Under the pieces are notes generated by a model. That model was not told where the DNA came from and ran no database searches. It saw nothing but the letters and a program-made list of their open reading frames with translations. Below are positions 45,650 through 56,519 of a stretch of 64,000 bases of DNA, piece by piece. The stretch spans positions 239,916,645 through 239,980,644 of the forward strand of contig JAUMIR010000005.1 of NCBI GenBank assembly GCA_030847615.1, written 5' to 3'. Both the position numbers and the translations under genes were made by a program. Origin of the DNA: Gambelia wislizenii. Its lineage: Eukaryota; Chordata; Lepidosauria; Squamata; Crotaphytidae. Each line of letters opens with the position of its first letter. Within the stretch, counting starts at the first letter, position 1.

Positions 45650-46292
45650 ACATTTTCAATATATCTCTCTCTGGCTTTTCTTCACAAACAAAAATTCAGG
45701 AAGGACTCATCCCGCACTTACTGCAAGTGCGCTGATGACTAAAAAGGCCAATCCAAGATAAACAAGTCCGGTAGCAGAAAGCATAGCAGAAGGTCTCCTT
45801 GGGTGATGTTTCCGGGTTGTGATTCTTTCTGCGTTGTTGTTTCTCTTCAAGACTTGTTCGGCGTGAGTTCTCAAATAAGGCTGCAACATTGTGGATAGTG
45901 CGTCTCCATGCCTCCCGATGTGAGGCCAGGGTGGACCATTGTTGGTGATCAATTTGGCCGAGCCTGAGATGTTGTTTCAGGGAGTCCTTGTATTGCTTTT
46001 TTGGAGTGTCCCTCTTATGCTGACCCGTGGCGAGTTCACCGTAGAGTATTATTTTTGGGAGGTGATGGTCCTCCATCCTAGAAATGTGCCCTGCCCAGCG
46101 CAGCTGTGTTCTCAATATCATGGCCTCAGTGCTGGTGATCCCTGCTTGCTCAAGGACAACAACATAGCACATTTGGAAGACTTTACAAAAGAGTCTGGAG
46201 TAATAAACACCTGAGGCGAAGCACAAAAATCAGTCTGTATAGAGCCATTGTACTGTCTATTCTCCTTTATGGGTCTGAAACATTTTCAATAT
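45650..46292 (-). mobile_element. 5'-inverted LINE insertion with 13-bp target duplication
   Basis: ACATTTTCAATAT lies at 45650-45662 and again at 46280-46292. Between them, 45663-46163 is the minus-strand 3' part of a non-LTR element with a short (GA)n tail at the left. 46166-46279 is upstream sequence of the same element on the plus strand (reading about GRLYKRVWS, LRRSTKISLYRAIVLSILLY, GSET). The opposite orientation, the loss of the sequence that should join the two parts, and the flanking duplication are the marks of twin priming during insertion. Confidence 0.75.
45696..46163 (-). pseudogene. non-LTR retrotransposon protein, C-terminal part
   Basis: Open frame on the minus strand covering the C-terminus of a LINE polyprotein. 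It begins around LEQAGITSTEAMILRTQLRW and AGHISRMEDHHLPKIILYGE, and continues KDSLKQHLRLGQ. It ends in a C2HC-type zinc-binding segment, FCYAFCYRTCLSWIGLFSHQ, followed by RTC, that is C-x2-C, then H and C at the expected spacing. The frame is intact to a natural stop after GMSPS. The lineage (RTE- or Jockey-like) is uncertain. No RT core or endonuclease is present. A decayed second copy lies at 27757-28028. Confidence 0.75.
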
Positions 46293-46726
46293 GGTTGAAT
46301 ATGTTTCCATTATTCTATGAAAAAGCAACAAAAGTTAACAAGGTTGATGCCTGTGTCTGAATACAGTTTGTTTAAATCAAAAGAGTTTCCCTAAAGTCAA
46401 TCACGTCATGAAAGTTCTTTAAAAATGATTTGTGAGATGGTAAGATTCCATCCTGTGCTTCACACATTTGGAAAGAGCACCATCCATCTAGTTTTTTTCA
46501 GAGGCAAACAGGAATTGATGGATCAATCAGCTTCTATCTTCCTATGATCCCAATCAGATTACAACCCCACTGGTATCTCTCTACAATGGTAGCTCCACCT
46601 GAAGGGAGTCACGAAGTGCCCAAATGGTGAATTAGAAATTTGCTTCTCTTGAAAAGCACTGGCTGAAGGTATGTGGGGTATGCTCGGATTCTTCTTTCAC
46701 ACCCTGAACTCATTGTGATGAAGACT

Positions 46727-46945
46727 TGAGAACCATTGTAGAGCAGGGCTTAGAATGTTAGGAGAGACCCAGGTTCAAACTGGGAGAGCCCTAGGTTCAA
46801 ATTCCAATTCAGATATAAAGTGCCTATATCACCTTGGTCCAATCATCATCCCTCTGTCTATCTACCTCACAGGGTTATGGTGAGGACAAAAAAATGCTGG
46901 GTGGGAGGTGATGGAGAAAACCTTGAGATCCTTAAAGGAAAAGTC
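46727..46945 (+). mobile_element. tRNA-derived CORE/L2-tailed SINE
   Basis: GGAGAGACCCAGGTTCAAAC (a B-box-like region, partly duplicated), CACCTTGGTCCAATCATC, CTACCTCACAGGGTTATGGT then GAGGA, and an end with CCTTGAGATCCTTAAAGG. This follows the usual reptile tRNA SINE with a MIR-like middle. Confidence 0.65.
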
Positions 46946-49900
46946 TGCACTTCGAATTAACTAGTTTTTTTAAAATACCCAATAGCTAGATACTTTTTCC
47001 AATAATTAAGGACCCTGTATAACTAAGTTATATTGCAATCCTAACTTAATGAGGGATAATTTCACTACTTGTGTGATGTATCTGTGATTTTTTACTATGA
47101 CGTGGCTTCATTAAATGGCATAAGAGAAGTATCTCATTGATGAAGCACTGGCTCATTCTATCTCTCATGTTCCTCGTTTATGCTTTCTTGTGGTGTTGAG
47201 GCAAAAATGAGGTAGGTGACAGAAGTATGTTTTGTACCACAGGCAATGAATTTATATTGTTCAGAGGGGGTGATTTAGTAAGTTTAAAGACATTTATTTT
47301 AGTTATTTTTGAGAAATGGGGAAATAGTTACTCTTAAACATCGCAACTATAATTGCAGCTACCTAATTTGGGAAGCTGTGGGACAAATCAATCTTAAAAA
47401 AAATAATTTTGCAAGCTCTGGAAAAAGTAGGGTACATGTGTAACAAAAATGGAATGGGGATATCCACAAACTGTTATAAGAAAAAAATTGAAGAAATTGG
47501 GTGGATGGGGAATCAAAAGGAAAAATAATCAAGTAATTATTTCCCCCACCCCCAAAGCTAGAGATTGGTATGTTGTCAAAGGAGCCAATTTTTAAATCTA
47601 TTGGTGAATGTCATGAATCTTACGTACTGAGAGATCTGAAATCAGAATCTGGCTCAGTCTCTGAGCAGACAATAACTCATTACAGATCTTCTGTAGCCTT
47701 ACTGCGAATATTTTTTTTCTTGATTGCCAATAGTTTTCATTTATGCAGAAGCCTGCTTCATTTCTATCATCAAGCCTCTCAATCATATGCCATTGGGGGA
47801 TGACTTGTAGGACTCATTCTCTGTTGGCAGAATGTCATCTTAAATTGTTTATTAGATTACAGTAAGGTTTTTTTTTTCCATCTAGCTCAATCTCTCAGAC
47901 AGAGAGATACTATCCTTGGGTTGTTTAAAAAGTTGAAGAAATGCAGTACTGCACTGTGGGAAAAGATACATGTTGATTTTTCTTATTGTCCAACTATAGC
48001 CTCAAAAGATTTGCAAACTTCCAAATAAGCTGTCAGAACTAAATTGTGGGTTTAAAGTATTAGGGGAGGATTAGATAAAGGATAATTATCAGGCAGATGG
48101 ATTGGTGGTATAATATTCCTTTTGGTATTCTGATTGTTGCCTGAAGGCAAACTAGAGCATAAATATGTGGATCTCTTTAGAAGAAACCTAGACTAATATA
48201 CTTTTTCTATACATTTTGCAACTCTCTTCCTACAGAGTGGCTTGAAGAGCACCATGCAATAGCTAATAACGCAAGCAGTGTTGTGGAATTGTAGTGATAG
48301 CCAGGTGATAGTTTTCTGAGGAAACCAGTCCCCCCCCACAACAATTCTGTCTGTTTCAGTGGCAGGGAAATGGTTGCTCTCCAAATATTGTTGAACTCTA
48401 GCTTCCATCAGCTTCAGCTACCATGGCTAATGGTCAGGCATAATGGGAGCTATAGGCCTATTATTACCATGCCTCACACACACACCCCTATAATTTTTCA
48501 TAATTTGGCAATATTGAGACACTTCACAAAGTCTACTTGACCAGGGTTGGCCCAGCTTGAGGTCAAATGGAAATCGTCAAGACCTAACAAGGGTATCTTG
48601 AAAAACTACTGGCAGACACACCCGAGATAGGATTAAGTGAAGCCCCCATTAAACAGAGTCATCAAGGTGGAATGTGCTAATCCCTCTTGGGCAGTTTTGG
48701 TGATGAGTTATATCACAATCAAACAGTAACCAAAACACTCATTATCCCTGGAAAAGCCTTTCCCCTCACCTTTCCTCTCCCACAATAAGGATGTTGTTAT
48801 ATACCTATCAATTCTAATATCTCAGCCATTAGCAACAATTAACGAAGTCACAGTTTCTTTTGTTTAATGGTGGGAAACCCATCTAAGTATTGTTTCAAGC
48901 TCAAACACCCCTTCAGGACACAAAGCACAGTATAAATATTAGCTCCTAGACAATAGCAAAGGGGGCTACAGTTGGACGCTGCCACTCTGTTGGATCTATG
49001 TACCACCCTCAGGACCAGGTCTCAGTGTCCTTACTGCATGAATCTCTGCTCTCCAGGACTGGTAATGATCACCCTGCCTCCCTCTATTCCCTTATCCAGC
49101 CTTTTCTGCCTGAACTCTTAGTTAGCCTTGTGTGGTTCTTGGGAGCATGTGTGCTTGTGAGCGTATGAGTGCTTCTGTGTTATTTTCCAATAGAAAACAT
49201 TTTATTTTACTGTAACTCAGGGTCTCTACAGTTAGTTCTGATATAAACAGGTGCCCAAAGTTCCATAAGTTACCTGGCCTCTTGCAGCCATTCATTTGAG
49301 CTGTACTAATACCCCCAATTAATAAGTTAGATTTGGTTCCACAAATGGGTTCCCCAAAGACCCTTACCAATTACACAACAAAACAACAACCCCTAGAGTA
49401 TCAGAGATTCCTCACTGCTCTTCCAGTTTGTCATTGGTTATAACCACCACAGCAATTCTGGGCTACTCTCTACATGTCCCGAAGGCACAAAAGATAGCAG
49501 AGAAGGGAACACTTTTTAGATATGATAGCTTGATCATCCTTAATTTCCAACCACAATTGCCTAAAAAAGCAGTAAGTACCTGAAGCAAGGTAAGGAAGGA
49601 AGCAACTGGGAGATGCATTTGCTTACTGTGAGTTATTGAGACTGAGGGAATGTTAACAGACCTTTGAGATCTAAAGCAAGCAGTGTCATGCAATTTCCTT
49701 TGGTGATGGTGGTGAAATTATCTGAAAGAGACTGACAAAATTGTCAAGAGGCTTCCAGGAGAGGCAATTCACCCTCCCTTTTTTTGGCTAAAGGGGATTC
49801 CAGGGAGTTGGGGGTTGAAAAAACAGCCTTGGGGACAGCACACAGGGCAAGAGCTCTATTTTGCCCACCTCTGCTTGAGAGCAAGTCCTCATAAATTAGG

Positions 49901-50569
49901 TTGCAATAAACATGGTAAAAAATCACAGAGAACCAGGAGGATTAAGAATATTGGAAGAACAACAAGGATCACTAACAGAAGGCTGGAAACATACACATAC
50001 ACAGAGAGAGAGAGAGAGAGCTGTTGTGAGGTCTGTGGATAAGCTCAGAGGAGAAAATGAGTGGAGGGTGGCAGGTGACTTCATTATCTCTGGTCATCAA
50101 TAAGTTCTGGAATTTTTACCCTTAGTTGCCTGGCTCCACTATAAACCTATAGATGATCCCATCTTGTTCGTACTGGAGGAGTTGGCCATTACTGCAAAAG
50201 TAATAGGTCTTAAAATTGGGTTTCCAGATGTTGTTGCACTTCAGCTCTGAGGAGCCCTTGTCAACTTGGCCCTTAGGCAGGGATTCTGGGAGTTATAGTC
50301 CAAGAATATATTTAGGACTTGGGAGGCTGGTGGCTCCATTACTTTAGGGGCAGTGAACACATCCTTTATGGGAGCTACCCATGGTGATGAACATCCTTAG
50401 CTATTTCCTGTTAAAACCTGAAGTAACTCCTGTAAAACCCATCCTAAAGAAAGAAGCCACTAACCAACTCTGCTGGGGACCCACTTTTGGGGTTCCTGGC
50501 ACGAAACAGATGTACACATGCTTACTAAGTAGGCCATCAGGCCAATAAATAAAAGTTCATTCCTTCTAA
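46946..50569. other. unassigned sequence
   Basis: No gene recognised in 3.6 kb. Fragments at about 48350-48470 and 50220-50310 resemble the hAT MITE at 6069 (CTCCAAATATTGTTGAACTC, CCAGATGTTGTTGCACTTCA). A (GA)n run sits at 50003-50020. Confidence 0.3.
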
Positions 50570-51130
50570 GGGCTTGTCTAAATGGTGAAAATACTCCTCA
50601 TAGAATTTGAGGAGAATACCTTTGGTCCAGATGGGATCCCATGGTGATTTGTCATATTCGAAAGGAGGGGGGCCACAAACACCATATACTGCGTGTGAAA
50701 GCCTTCATGGCTTTTCCTGATTTTTTAAAATAATGCAAGGGAAATACAAATTCCTGCTCATTGGGACAACTGATTTAGATTGCAGCACATTCCCGGATAA
50801 GAGCAGAAGTGGAAAGCTGATTGCTCGGATATGTGTGGGGGTGGAACTTTCCAGCAACGAAGTGGCTGGAACTACCATGTTAGATTTTCACAATAGTGAT
50901 CATGCACTTTTTGCAGCACTGAGGCAATGAAACAGGTTTTTTAAAGCTTATTTAAGTGGAAGGGTGCACTTCCACACTTTAGATTTGCTGTTTTTTTAAA
51001 GAATATGTTCAGCAGTGGCAACTTGTGGAGAATAAAAACATGAGTAATTCACTTGTGGTCACCATCTTGATTTGCAGGCATGCCTCTGCATGAACATCAG
51101 ACATTTGCATACCAGTGATTTTGCAAAAAA

Positions 51131-51181
<51 letters not shown>

Positions 51182-51253
51182 CAAATGAATGCTGCTGCAA
51201 ATTGGTGTTATTGCACATCAATCCACATTATATTGTCTCGTCTAAACAAGCCC
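50570..51253. mobile_element. Harbinger-like MITE, GGGCTTGTCTA family
   Basis: Ends GGGCTTGTCTAAATGG and, reverse-complemented, GGGCTTGTTTAGACGAG. TAA flanks both sides as a 3-bp target duplication. The interior shares TAATTCACTTGTGGTCACCA with the copy at 56787. It contains an A-run plus (GA)n at 51125-51180. No transposase. Confidence 0.75.
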
Positions 51254-51299
51254 TAACTCTTCATGATTCTTCTCATAAGGCTACCAGGGCTCTTTCACT

Positions 51300-51440
51300 T
51301 TACATAATTATAGTACAATAATTCCACTAACTGCCATAGCTCCGTGCTATGGAAACATGGGATTTGGAGTTTGAGAATTCTAAAACACCGCTTCTTAAAT
51401 TGTAACCCCTAGGATTCTGTAGGATGGAACCATGCCAGCT
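51300..51440. mobile_element. DNA-transposon MITE fragment
   Basis: CTAACTGCCATAGCTCCGTG, GGGATTTGGAGTTTGAGAAT and GCCAGCTAAAGTGG correspond to the family at 45115, strongly diverged. Confidence 0.4.
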
Positions 51441-52172
51441 AAAGTGGAAAAATAAAACTAAAATTGTGTAAGAGTCTAAGTAGTTTGTCACATTATTTAC
51501 TATCAGGCATTAATTATTTCTAACCCTCTGTTGTCTAAAAGTAATGCGTTTTGTAAAGCCACAACTTCCTTAGTAACTCTTATTTCAGTAACTGTTATTT
51601 CAGTAATTTCCTTCATCTTTTTTAAAAATCCCCTTTATAATATTTTCTCAACTCAAACCATCATCGTTTCATATATGATTTGTAAGTAAGAAGTCCCATT
51701 TTCCATCTTTAGCATCTAGACAGACTCTATGCAATTGGGCAGATGAAATGCTGGACAACAGCCACCTCTCAGACAACATGGAGGTGGGCAATATGTGTAG
51801 ACAATATGGAATTGGATGGAACAATAGTCTGACTTGGTATCTTCTATCTACCATAAAACCAGGGAAATAATCATGCTCAGGGCCTGGCTTTGTGGCTGCA
51901 TTCCACTGTATGTATAGTAGTACAGTCTTGCAAATAAGTCTCCCAGAGTTGGAGTGTGAAGAACATTTGCAACATTTCCCCTTCTTGATGAGACAGGGTG
52001 TGGACACTTGTGACACTGTGTTACAAAATCAATGACCCCCATAAGATTTCTTGCCTCCTGTACAAGAGTGAGACAATGAGCTCTTTCTCTTTCATGAGCT
52101 TGTGCAACATGTCTCTGCTTAAAACTAGTTGTTTTTTTTCCCTTTGTGAAGCCAAGCACACATAGACTCTAA
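51441..52172. other. unassigned sequence
   Basis: Nothing recognised. Open frames at 51669-52159 on the minus strand lack domain content. Confidence 0.3.
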
Positions 52173-52593
52173 GGACTTTATTAGACGCACAAAATACGGC
52201 ATCATAGCAACACCATATAGCCGTGAAAGGGCACGCTCATCAGACAATGTTGCGCTTTCGTGGTTATGCCCCCGCCAAAACCCGTAGTTTTTAATTGACA
52301 GCTTAAGCTGTTCTTTTGTAACTTTTTAGGTGTTAGTTTTGTTTTTATTTTTGAATTTCCCATGCAACAAAGTCTCATGTGATTTCAAATGAGGAAGTGA
52401 ATGGGGCTCCATTCACTTCTTCTTTATTTCTGGAGCTGCCTTTGCCGGGAGAGGAACGTAAGTGCAGGGCAGAGGGAAGCGTTCTTTTGCCAGCCTAAAA
52501 ATTGTTGTTGTTTTTTTTAATGCCAGCAAAAGAACGGTTTCAGAGGCTCATCTGATAAAGTCCTTAGAATCAGAGGCTCGACTGATAAAGTCC
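52173..52593. mobile_element. Harbinger-like MITE with duplicated right terminus
   Basis: Left end GGACTTTATTAGACGC. The right end TCTGATAAAGTCC occurs at 52551-52563 and again, 30 bp on, as ACTGATAAAGTCC at 52581-52593. The repeated unit includes CAGAGGCTC. The internal hairpin GAAGTGAATGG with CCATTCACTTC at 52403-52428 matches the copy at 24725, and CTGGAGCTGCCTTTGCC is shared too. Confidence 0.7.
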
Positions 52594-52690
52594 TTGGCCA
52601 TCTAGTCCAAACCCTGTCAGTGCAAGAATGCACTGCTAGAACACCCCAAGGAGTGACCATCTAATGGTTTAAAAACTGTTCATGAAGGCA
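52594..52690 (-). mobile_element. CR1-like 3' fragment
   Basis: TGGCCATCTAGTCCAAACCC resembles the reversed CR1 end, but the octamers are absent. Confidence 0.45.
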
Positions 52691-53210
52691 GCCTGCTACA
52701 TTCCATGGCAGCGTATTTTACTTTTGAAAACACACACACTTTAGGACTGGTTTATTGATCCAAACTATCCAGTCCTTATGCTTTTTAAAAATCATTTGCA
52801 CAACTTGTGCAAGCAGTGCCCTCACAAGAGACTGTTGAATTTTTAAAATATGTGAGATTTGGTGATCTCAGTAGCAGAGTAAAAACTCCACTTATCAGAA
52901 GTCAAGACAGATAAATCAGCCACCTCCCCAACACACAGTATCTAGATGAGGGGGAAAAAAACTAATCTTTTTTTTAAGTATAAAAATGTAGTTTACTTAC
53001 AAACTAGCATGTGCATAATTCAATATACAGGTTCAGCATCTTCAGGTAGGAAGGAGAAAGAAAAATCTACATAACAACAACGCACTCACCAAAAATTACC
53101 AAAACACTATTTTCCCCTCACAGGAGAAAATGTTTGATGTTTCTCATGCTTGCATGTTGGCAGGGGACAAGAGAATATATAAATCTGTATTCCAGAGTGA
53201 CTAGTAGTAG
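52691..53210. other. unassigned sequence
   Basis: Nothing recognised. Confidence 0.3.
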
Positions 53211-53521
53211 GGAGATTATCAGACAAGGCAAAAACTACATCAGAAGATCACTAGAAGAACAGGAAGAGGTGACGTTATCAAATGACATTGTTCTCCCACG
53301 TCCCAGGGCAGTAGCGTGGGTGTGAGTAAGGCATCACTTTTTATTGGCAACTTGTCCTATCAATGAAAAAGGGAAGCCTTGTCCATGGCAGTGCTATGCC
53401 CTGGGAACGGCTGAAGGATGCAGGCATCTGGTAATGTCACCCTTTCTGTTCTCCTAAGTGATCTTCTGACACAGTTGGGAAAACATTTTTTTGCTGCATT
53501 CCCCTGTGTCTGATAATGTCC
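53211..53521. mobile_element. Harbinger-like MITE, GGAnnTTATCAGACA family
   Basis: Ends GGAGATTATCAGACA and, reverse-complemented, GGACATTATCAGACA. TAG flanks both sides as a perfect 3-bp target duplication. Length 311 bp, no coding capacity. Confidence 0.8.
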
Positions 53522-54053
53522 TAGCTATCCTGCTGGCTGATGACAGAAGAAAGACAGACAGCTTCCTTTGAATGTTGAATGTAGAAGAGGGACCTCTTCT
53601 CCTCTAGAAGCTCATTTGTTTGGTCAGCAAGGAAAGGATATGGGATCCTTTTCCTCCATCACACATTAACTCACCTGCACTGTAGTAAGTGGACTCATTT
53701 GCTGTTCCTTGATTAATTATTGCTGCTAGGCTTGTACTGAAATATTAGGCTTTGGTCTTTAACCCCTCTGAACACTGGGGCTTACAGTGAATAAATAAGC
53801 TTAGTGTCTCACTGTGAAAAATGGGACAACAGGCCTTTTAAGGATAGGTTTCCCCATAATTCCCCAAGAGAAAGTTCTTTAGGGCTCCAGCAGGTTTAAA
53901 AAAAAGTAAAGGGAAAATAAGCCCTATCTGTCCCCAGGGCCGGTTTAACCATTCTGCCAAATCTGCATTGGTGGGGGGGGGCGTCCTCAGGGGCCCCCAT
54001 CCTGTCTCCAGCCATCTCCTTCTTCCTTTCCTCCCTCTGCCCCCACTGAGCAG

Positions 54054-54716
54054 GACAAGCTCCTGGGGAGAGAGCACCGGCGGCTGCAGGAGGAGAGGCC
54101 TGGAGGCGGTGGCCCAGCAGCGCCCAGGCTTGGGCTGAGCTGCTCCAAGCCCGGGTCCAGGCTGAGCATGAGTGGGAAGTGCTGCACTGGGAGCTGGCAC
54201 GCTCAGAGCAAATGGGCGCCCAGACCCTGGAGCTCCACTGCTGCCGCTGCTGCCACCTGGAGCCCGAGCTGCGGGGCCAGCTGGAGAGCCTCCGCGGCCA
54301 CACCCACTGCACCACCCTGGAAGCGACGGTGGAGTGCCTAGGGCCAAGCGCCGGCAGCTAAAGGAGGTGAGGCGGCAGAGGCACTAGCAGCAGCAGCACC
54401 TGGGCTGGGCCCCACGGCCAGCGTTGCTGCCTTCACCTCAGTGGGAGGAGCCCCAGCCCGCACGCTGGTGCTGAGCCGGAGCTGCGAGTGGAGCCTGGAG
54501 TGCTACCAGGCCAAACTGTGGGTGCTGCATGAGCCCCAAGGGCACCTGGGCAGCCTGGGGGAGCTAGAGCAGCTGTACGCCCGCAACCAGCAGAGCCACC
54601 AGCAGCTGGAGTAGCTTCACCACTACTGGAGGGAGCTGGGAGCCCTGGCCGAGAGCCTGGAGGAGGAGCGGGCAGCAGGGCAAGAGAGCCACAAGGCCCA
54701 GCGGGAGCAGCTCCAG
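54054..54716 (+). pseudogene. captured coiled-coil exon
   Basis: A pyrimidine-rich tract ending in CACTGAGCAG (54044-54053) looks like a splice acceptor, and CTCCAG/GTGAGA at 54711-54722 like a donor. The 663 nt between them is a multiple of three. Read through its shifts, it encodes a charged, leucine-rich, alanine/glutamate/glutamine-rich coiled-coil protein: DKLLGREHRRLQEER, then ELLQARVQAEHEWEVLHWEL, RAKRRQLKEVRRQRH, GHLGSLGELEQLYARNQQSH and ALAESLEEERAAGQESHKAQ. The frame changes about four times and returns to the starting phase at the end. TAG stops at 54385 and 54612 sit where CAG is expected. I do not recognise the parent gene. Cytoskeletal or centrosomal coiled-coil proteins are plausible. 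Confidence 0.65.
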
Positions 54717-54852
54717 GTGAGACAGAGGGGAGGACCGGCCACCATCCAGGACTGGGGGAAGGAATTTTGGGCTCCCCCTGCAATGCTTTAATTTGGGGGG
54801 GGCATATGTTGCTCTCAGAACCTCACCCATTCTCAATAGAGGATATTCAGAT

Positions 54853-55107
54853 TACTGTAGGACCCCTGTATCCACTGTTTCATTATCCACTAATTCAATT
54901 ATCCACAGAACACAAAACAGCATATCTACCATAGTCTTCCTAGAAAATGTGTCCTCTCCAGCCATTTTCTAGGTCCTCCAAGGCAACTCTAGGGTATTTT
55001 AAACGGAAGTCCCATCGTTTTCAATGGTGTTCAGTATTATCCATAGTTTTCGGTAACCACGGGGGCCTCCAGAACCAATCCCCAGCGGATACGGGGGTCC
55101 TACTGTA
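54853..55107. mobile_element. Tigger/pogo-like MITE, copy 6 (TAGGACCCC type)
   Basis: TACTGTAGGACCCCTGTATC at the left, GGATACGGGGGTCCTACTGT at the right. The centre matches copies at 11437 and 23339. Nested inside the hAT element. Confidence 0.8.
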
Positions 55108-55464
55108 TTACTAATAATGTTTTTGCAGGAGGAGGCTTACGATGGCCCTCCTATAATGATGCCCCCCGTGGCTGCAGGTGCTGCAGGGCCCTTAAACCGG
55201 CCCTACCACCCTCACCTGGTAGACTCTGCAGGGCTTCCCAACCAGTGGTCCCGGGAAGCCTCAGGTTCCCCCAAGAGGTTGCCAGGGGTTCCTCAAGAGA
55301 TGGTGGGGTTTTCCACACAGCAAAAATGACCCTCACAGCACAGCAGGTTTAAGTTTAAGGGCCCTGCAGCACCTGTAGCCGCAGGGCCCCCTGAAATTGT
55401 GGGGGGGGGCAGTTGTAACCCTTCTTGTGCAAAGAACATTATTAGTAGTAATCTGAATATCTTG

Positions 55465-55682
55465 TACAGTTGTACCTCCATATCCACAGATTTAAATATC
55501 CATGGCTTGAAAATATTCTTTAAAAAATAATAATCCCAAAAGCAAACCTTGATGTTGCCATCTTCTATAAGGGACACCATTTTGCTGTGCCATTGCATAA
55601 AATGGGACTTGAGTATTCATGGATTTTGGTATCCATGGGAGTCCTGGAACCAAACCCCAGAGAATATGAAGGGACAACTGTA
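55465..55682. mobile_element. Tigger/pogo-like MITE, copy 7 (TTGTACC type)
   Basis: TACAGTTGTACCTCCATATC at the left and AATATGAAGGGACAACTGTA at the right. It is close to the copy at 31857 in reverse. Nested inside the hAT element. Confidence 0.85.
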
Positions 55683-55984
55683 CTGTGAATAGGTTAGGTT
55701 AGGTTACATTGACCTGAGATAAACATATGGGGGCCCCAAAATAAAGTGTTGCAGGGGGCCCCAACATTCCTTAAACCGGCCCTGTCTGTCCCCAACTACA
55801 GCATCAGAAGTTGTGCCATGAAAGGACCAGCAACAGTGATGACTACCTATGTATGGGTACATTTTCTGTTTCTTCCACAGATGACAGTGTGTTGTGTTCT
55901 AGAAATTTAACACAAAATGTGTTACTGCAGAAAAACAGTCCAGTTCACACCATTGGCTGGCATTCTGTATTGTAGTTAACAGAA

Positions 55985-56468
55985 TTGTGACCTAGAGTTA
56001 CAGATATGTAACTGCACTGTATTCAGTAAAACTACATAGTACTGTAAGACTGCATAAATGCCCTTCCAAGCTCACTTCAACAGCCAGCATCTGGATTAGT
56101 TCAGCTGCTAATCAGGGTGCAAGGAGGAGGATATTTCTGACTCCCTCCCAGCAGCAAATGAGGCTGTGACAATCATCACCATCATCATATTTATTTGTAT
56201 CCCACCTTAATCCTAGAATTGGGACTCAAGGTGGCTTTACAGTTTAAAAGAGCAATACAGAAGCAGGACCCATGTCACAATTCCTTGCCACAGCCTCACT
56301 CACTGGTGGGAGGGGGCTAGAAATGTTATCTTCCTGGCACCTTGATTGGTAGCTGAACCAAGTTCCTTCACCCAATTTAGCTGCTGGCTGTTAAGGCAGG
56401 CTTGGGGAGTTGGATCAGGGGATCTTATTTAGTTATGAATAGGTAACTAAGTAGCTGATGTAGAATAC
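55985..56468. repeat. unclassified ~0.48-kb repeat, copy 2
   Basis: Aligns with copy 1 at 42250: TGTATTCAGTAAAACTACAT, CAGCATCTGGATTAGTTCAG, GGTAACTAAGTAGCTGATGT then AGAATAC. Both palindromes are degenerate here. An L2-like tail region occupies about 56165-56250, as in copy 1. Confidence 0.6.
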
Positions 56469-56519
56469 TGTCAAATATGATAAACACCAACAATCCTTAG
56501 CCAAAATTCAGCTGAATGA

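Larger units (their letters stand above)
53935..55784. mobile_element. hAT element carrying a gene fragment
   Basis: The left terminus CAGGGCCGGTTTAA and the right terminus TTAAACCGGCCCTG are a perfect 14-bp inverted repeat. TCTGTCCC lies directly outside both (53927-53934 and 55785-55792), the 8-bp duplication expected of hAT transposons. The element is 1850 bp, has no transposase, and is much more GC-rich than the flanks. It holds a captured exon (54054-54716). Internal inverted copies of the right subterminal region occur: 54746-54828 against about 55697-55784, and 55150-55206 against 55345-55400. Two Tigger-like MITEs lie inside. The internal end-like copies could reflect nested hAT insertions. 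Confidence 0.8.

Noticed and set aside
53838..54347. A 169-codon minus-strand frame, and other frames, in the GC-rich block at 54 kb
   Set aside because: Proline-, glycine- and serine-rich shadow of the plus-strand coiled-coil coding sequence. High GC content removes stop codons in all frames.
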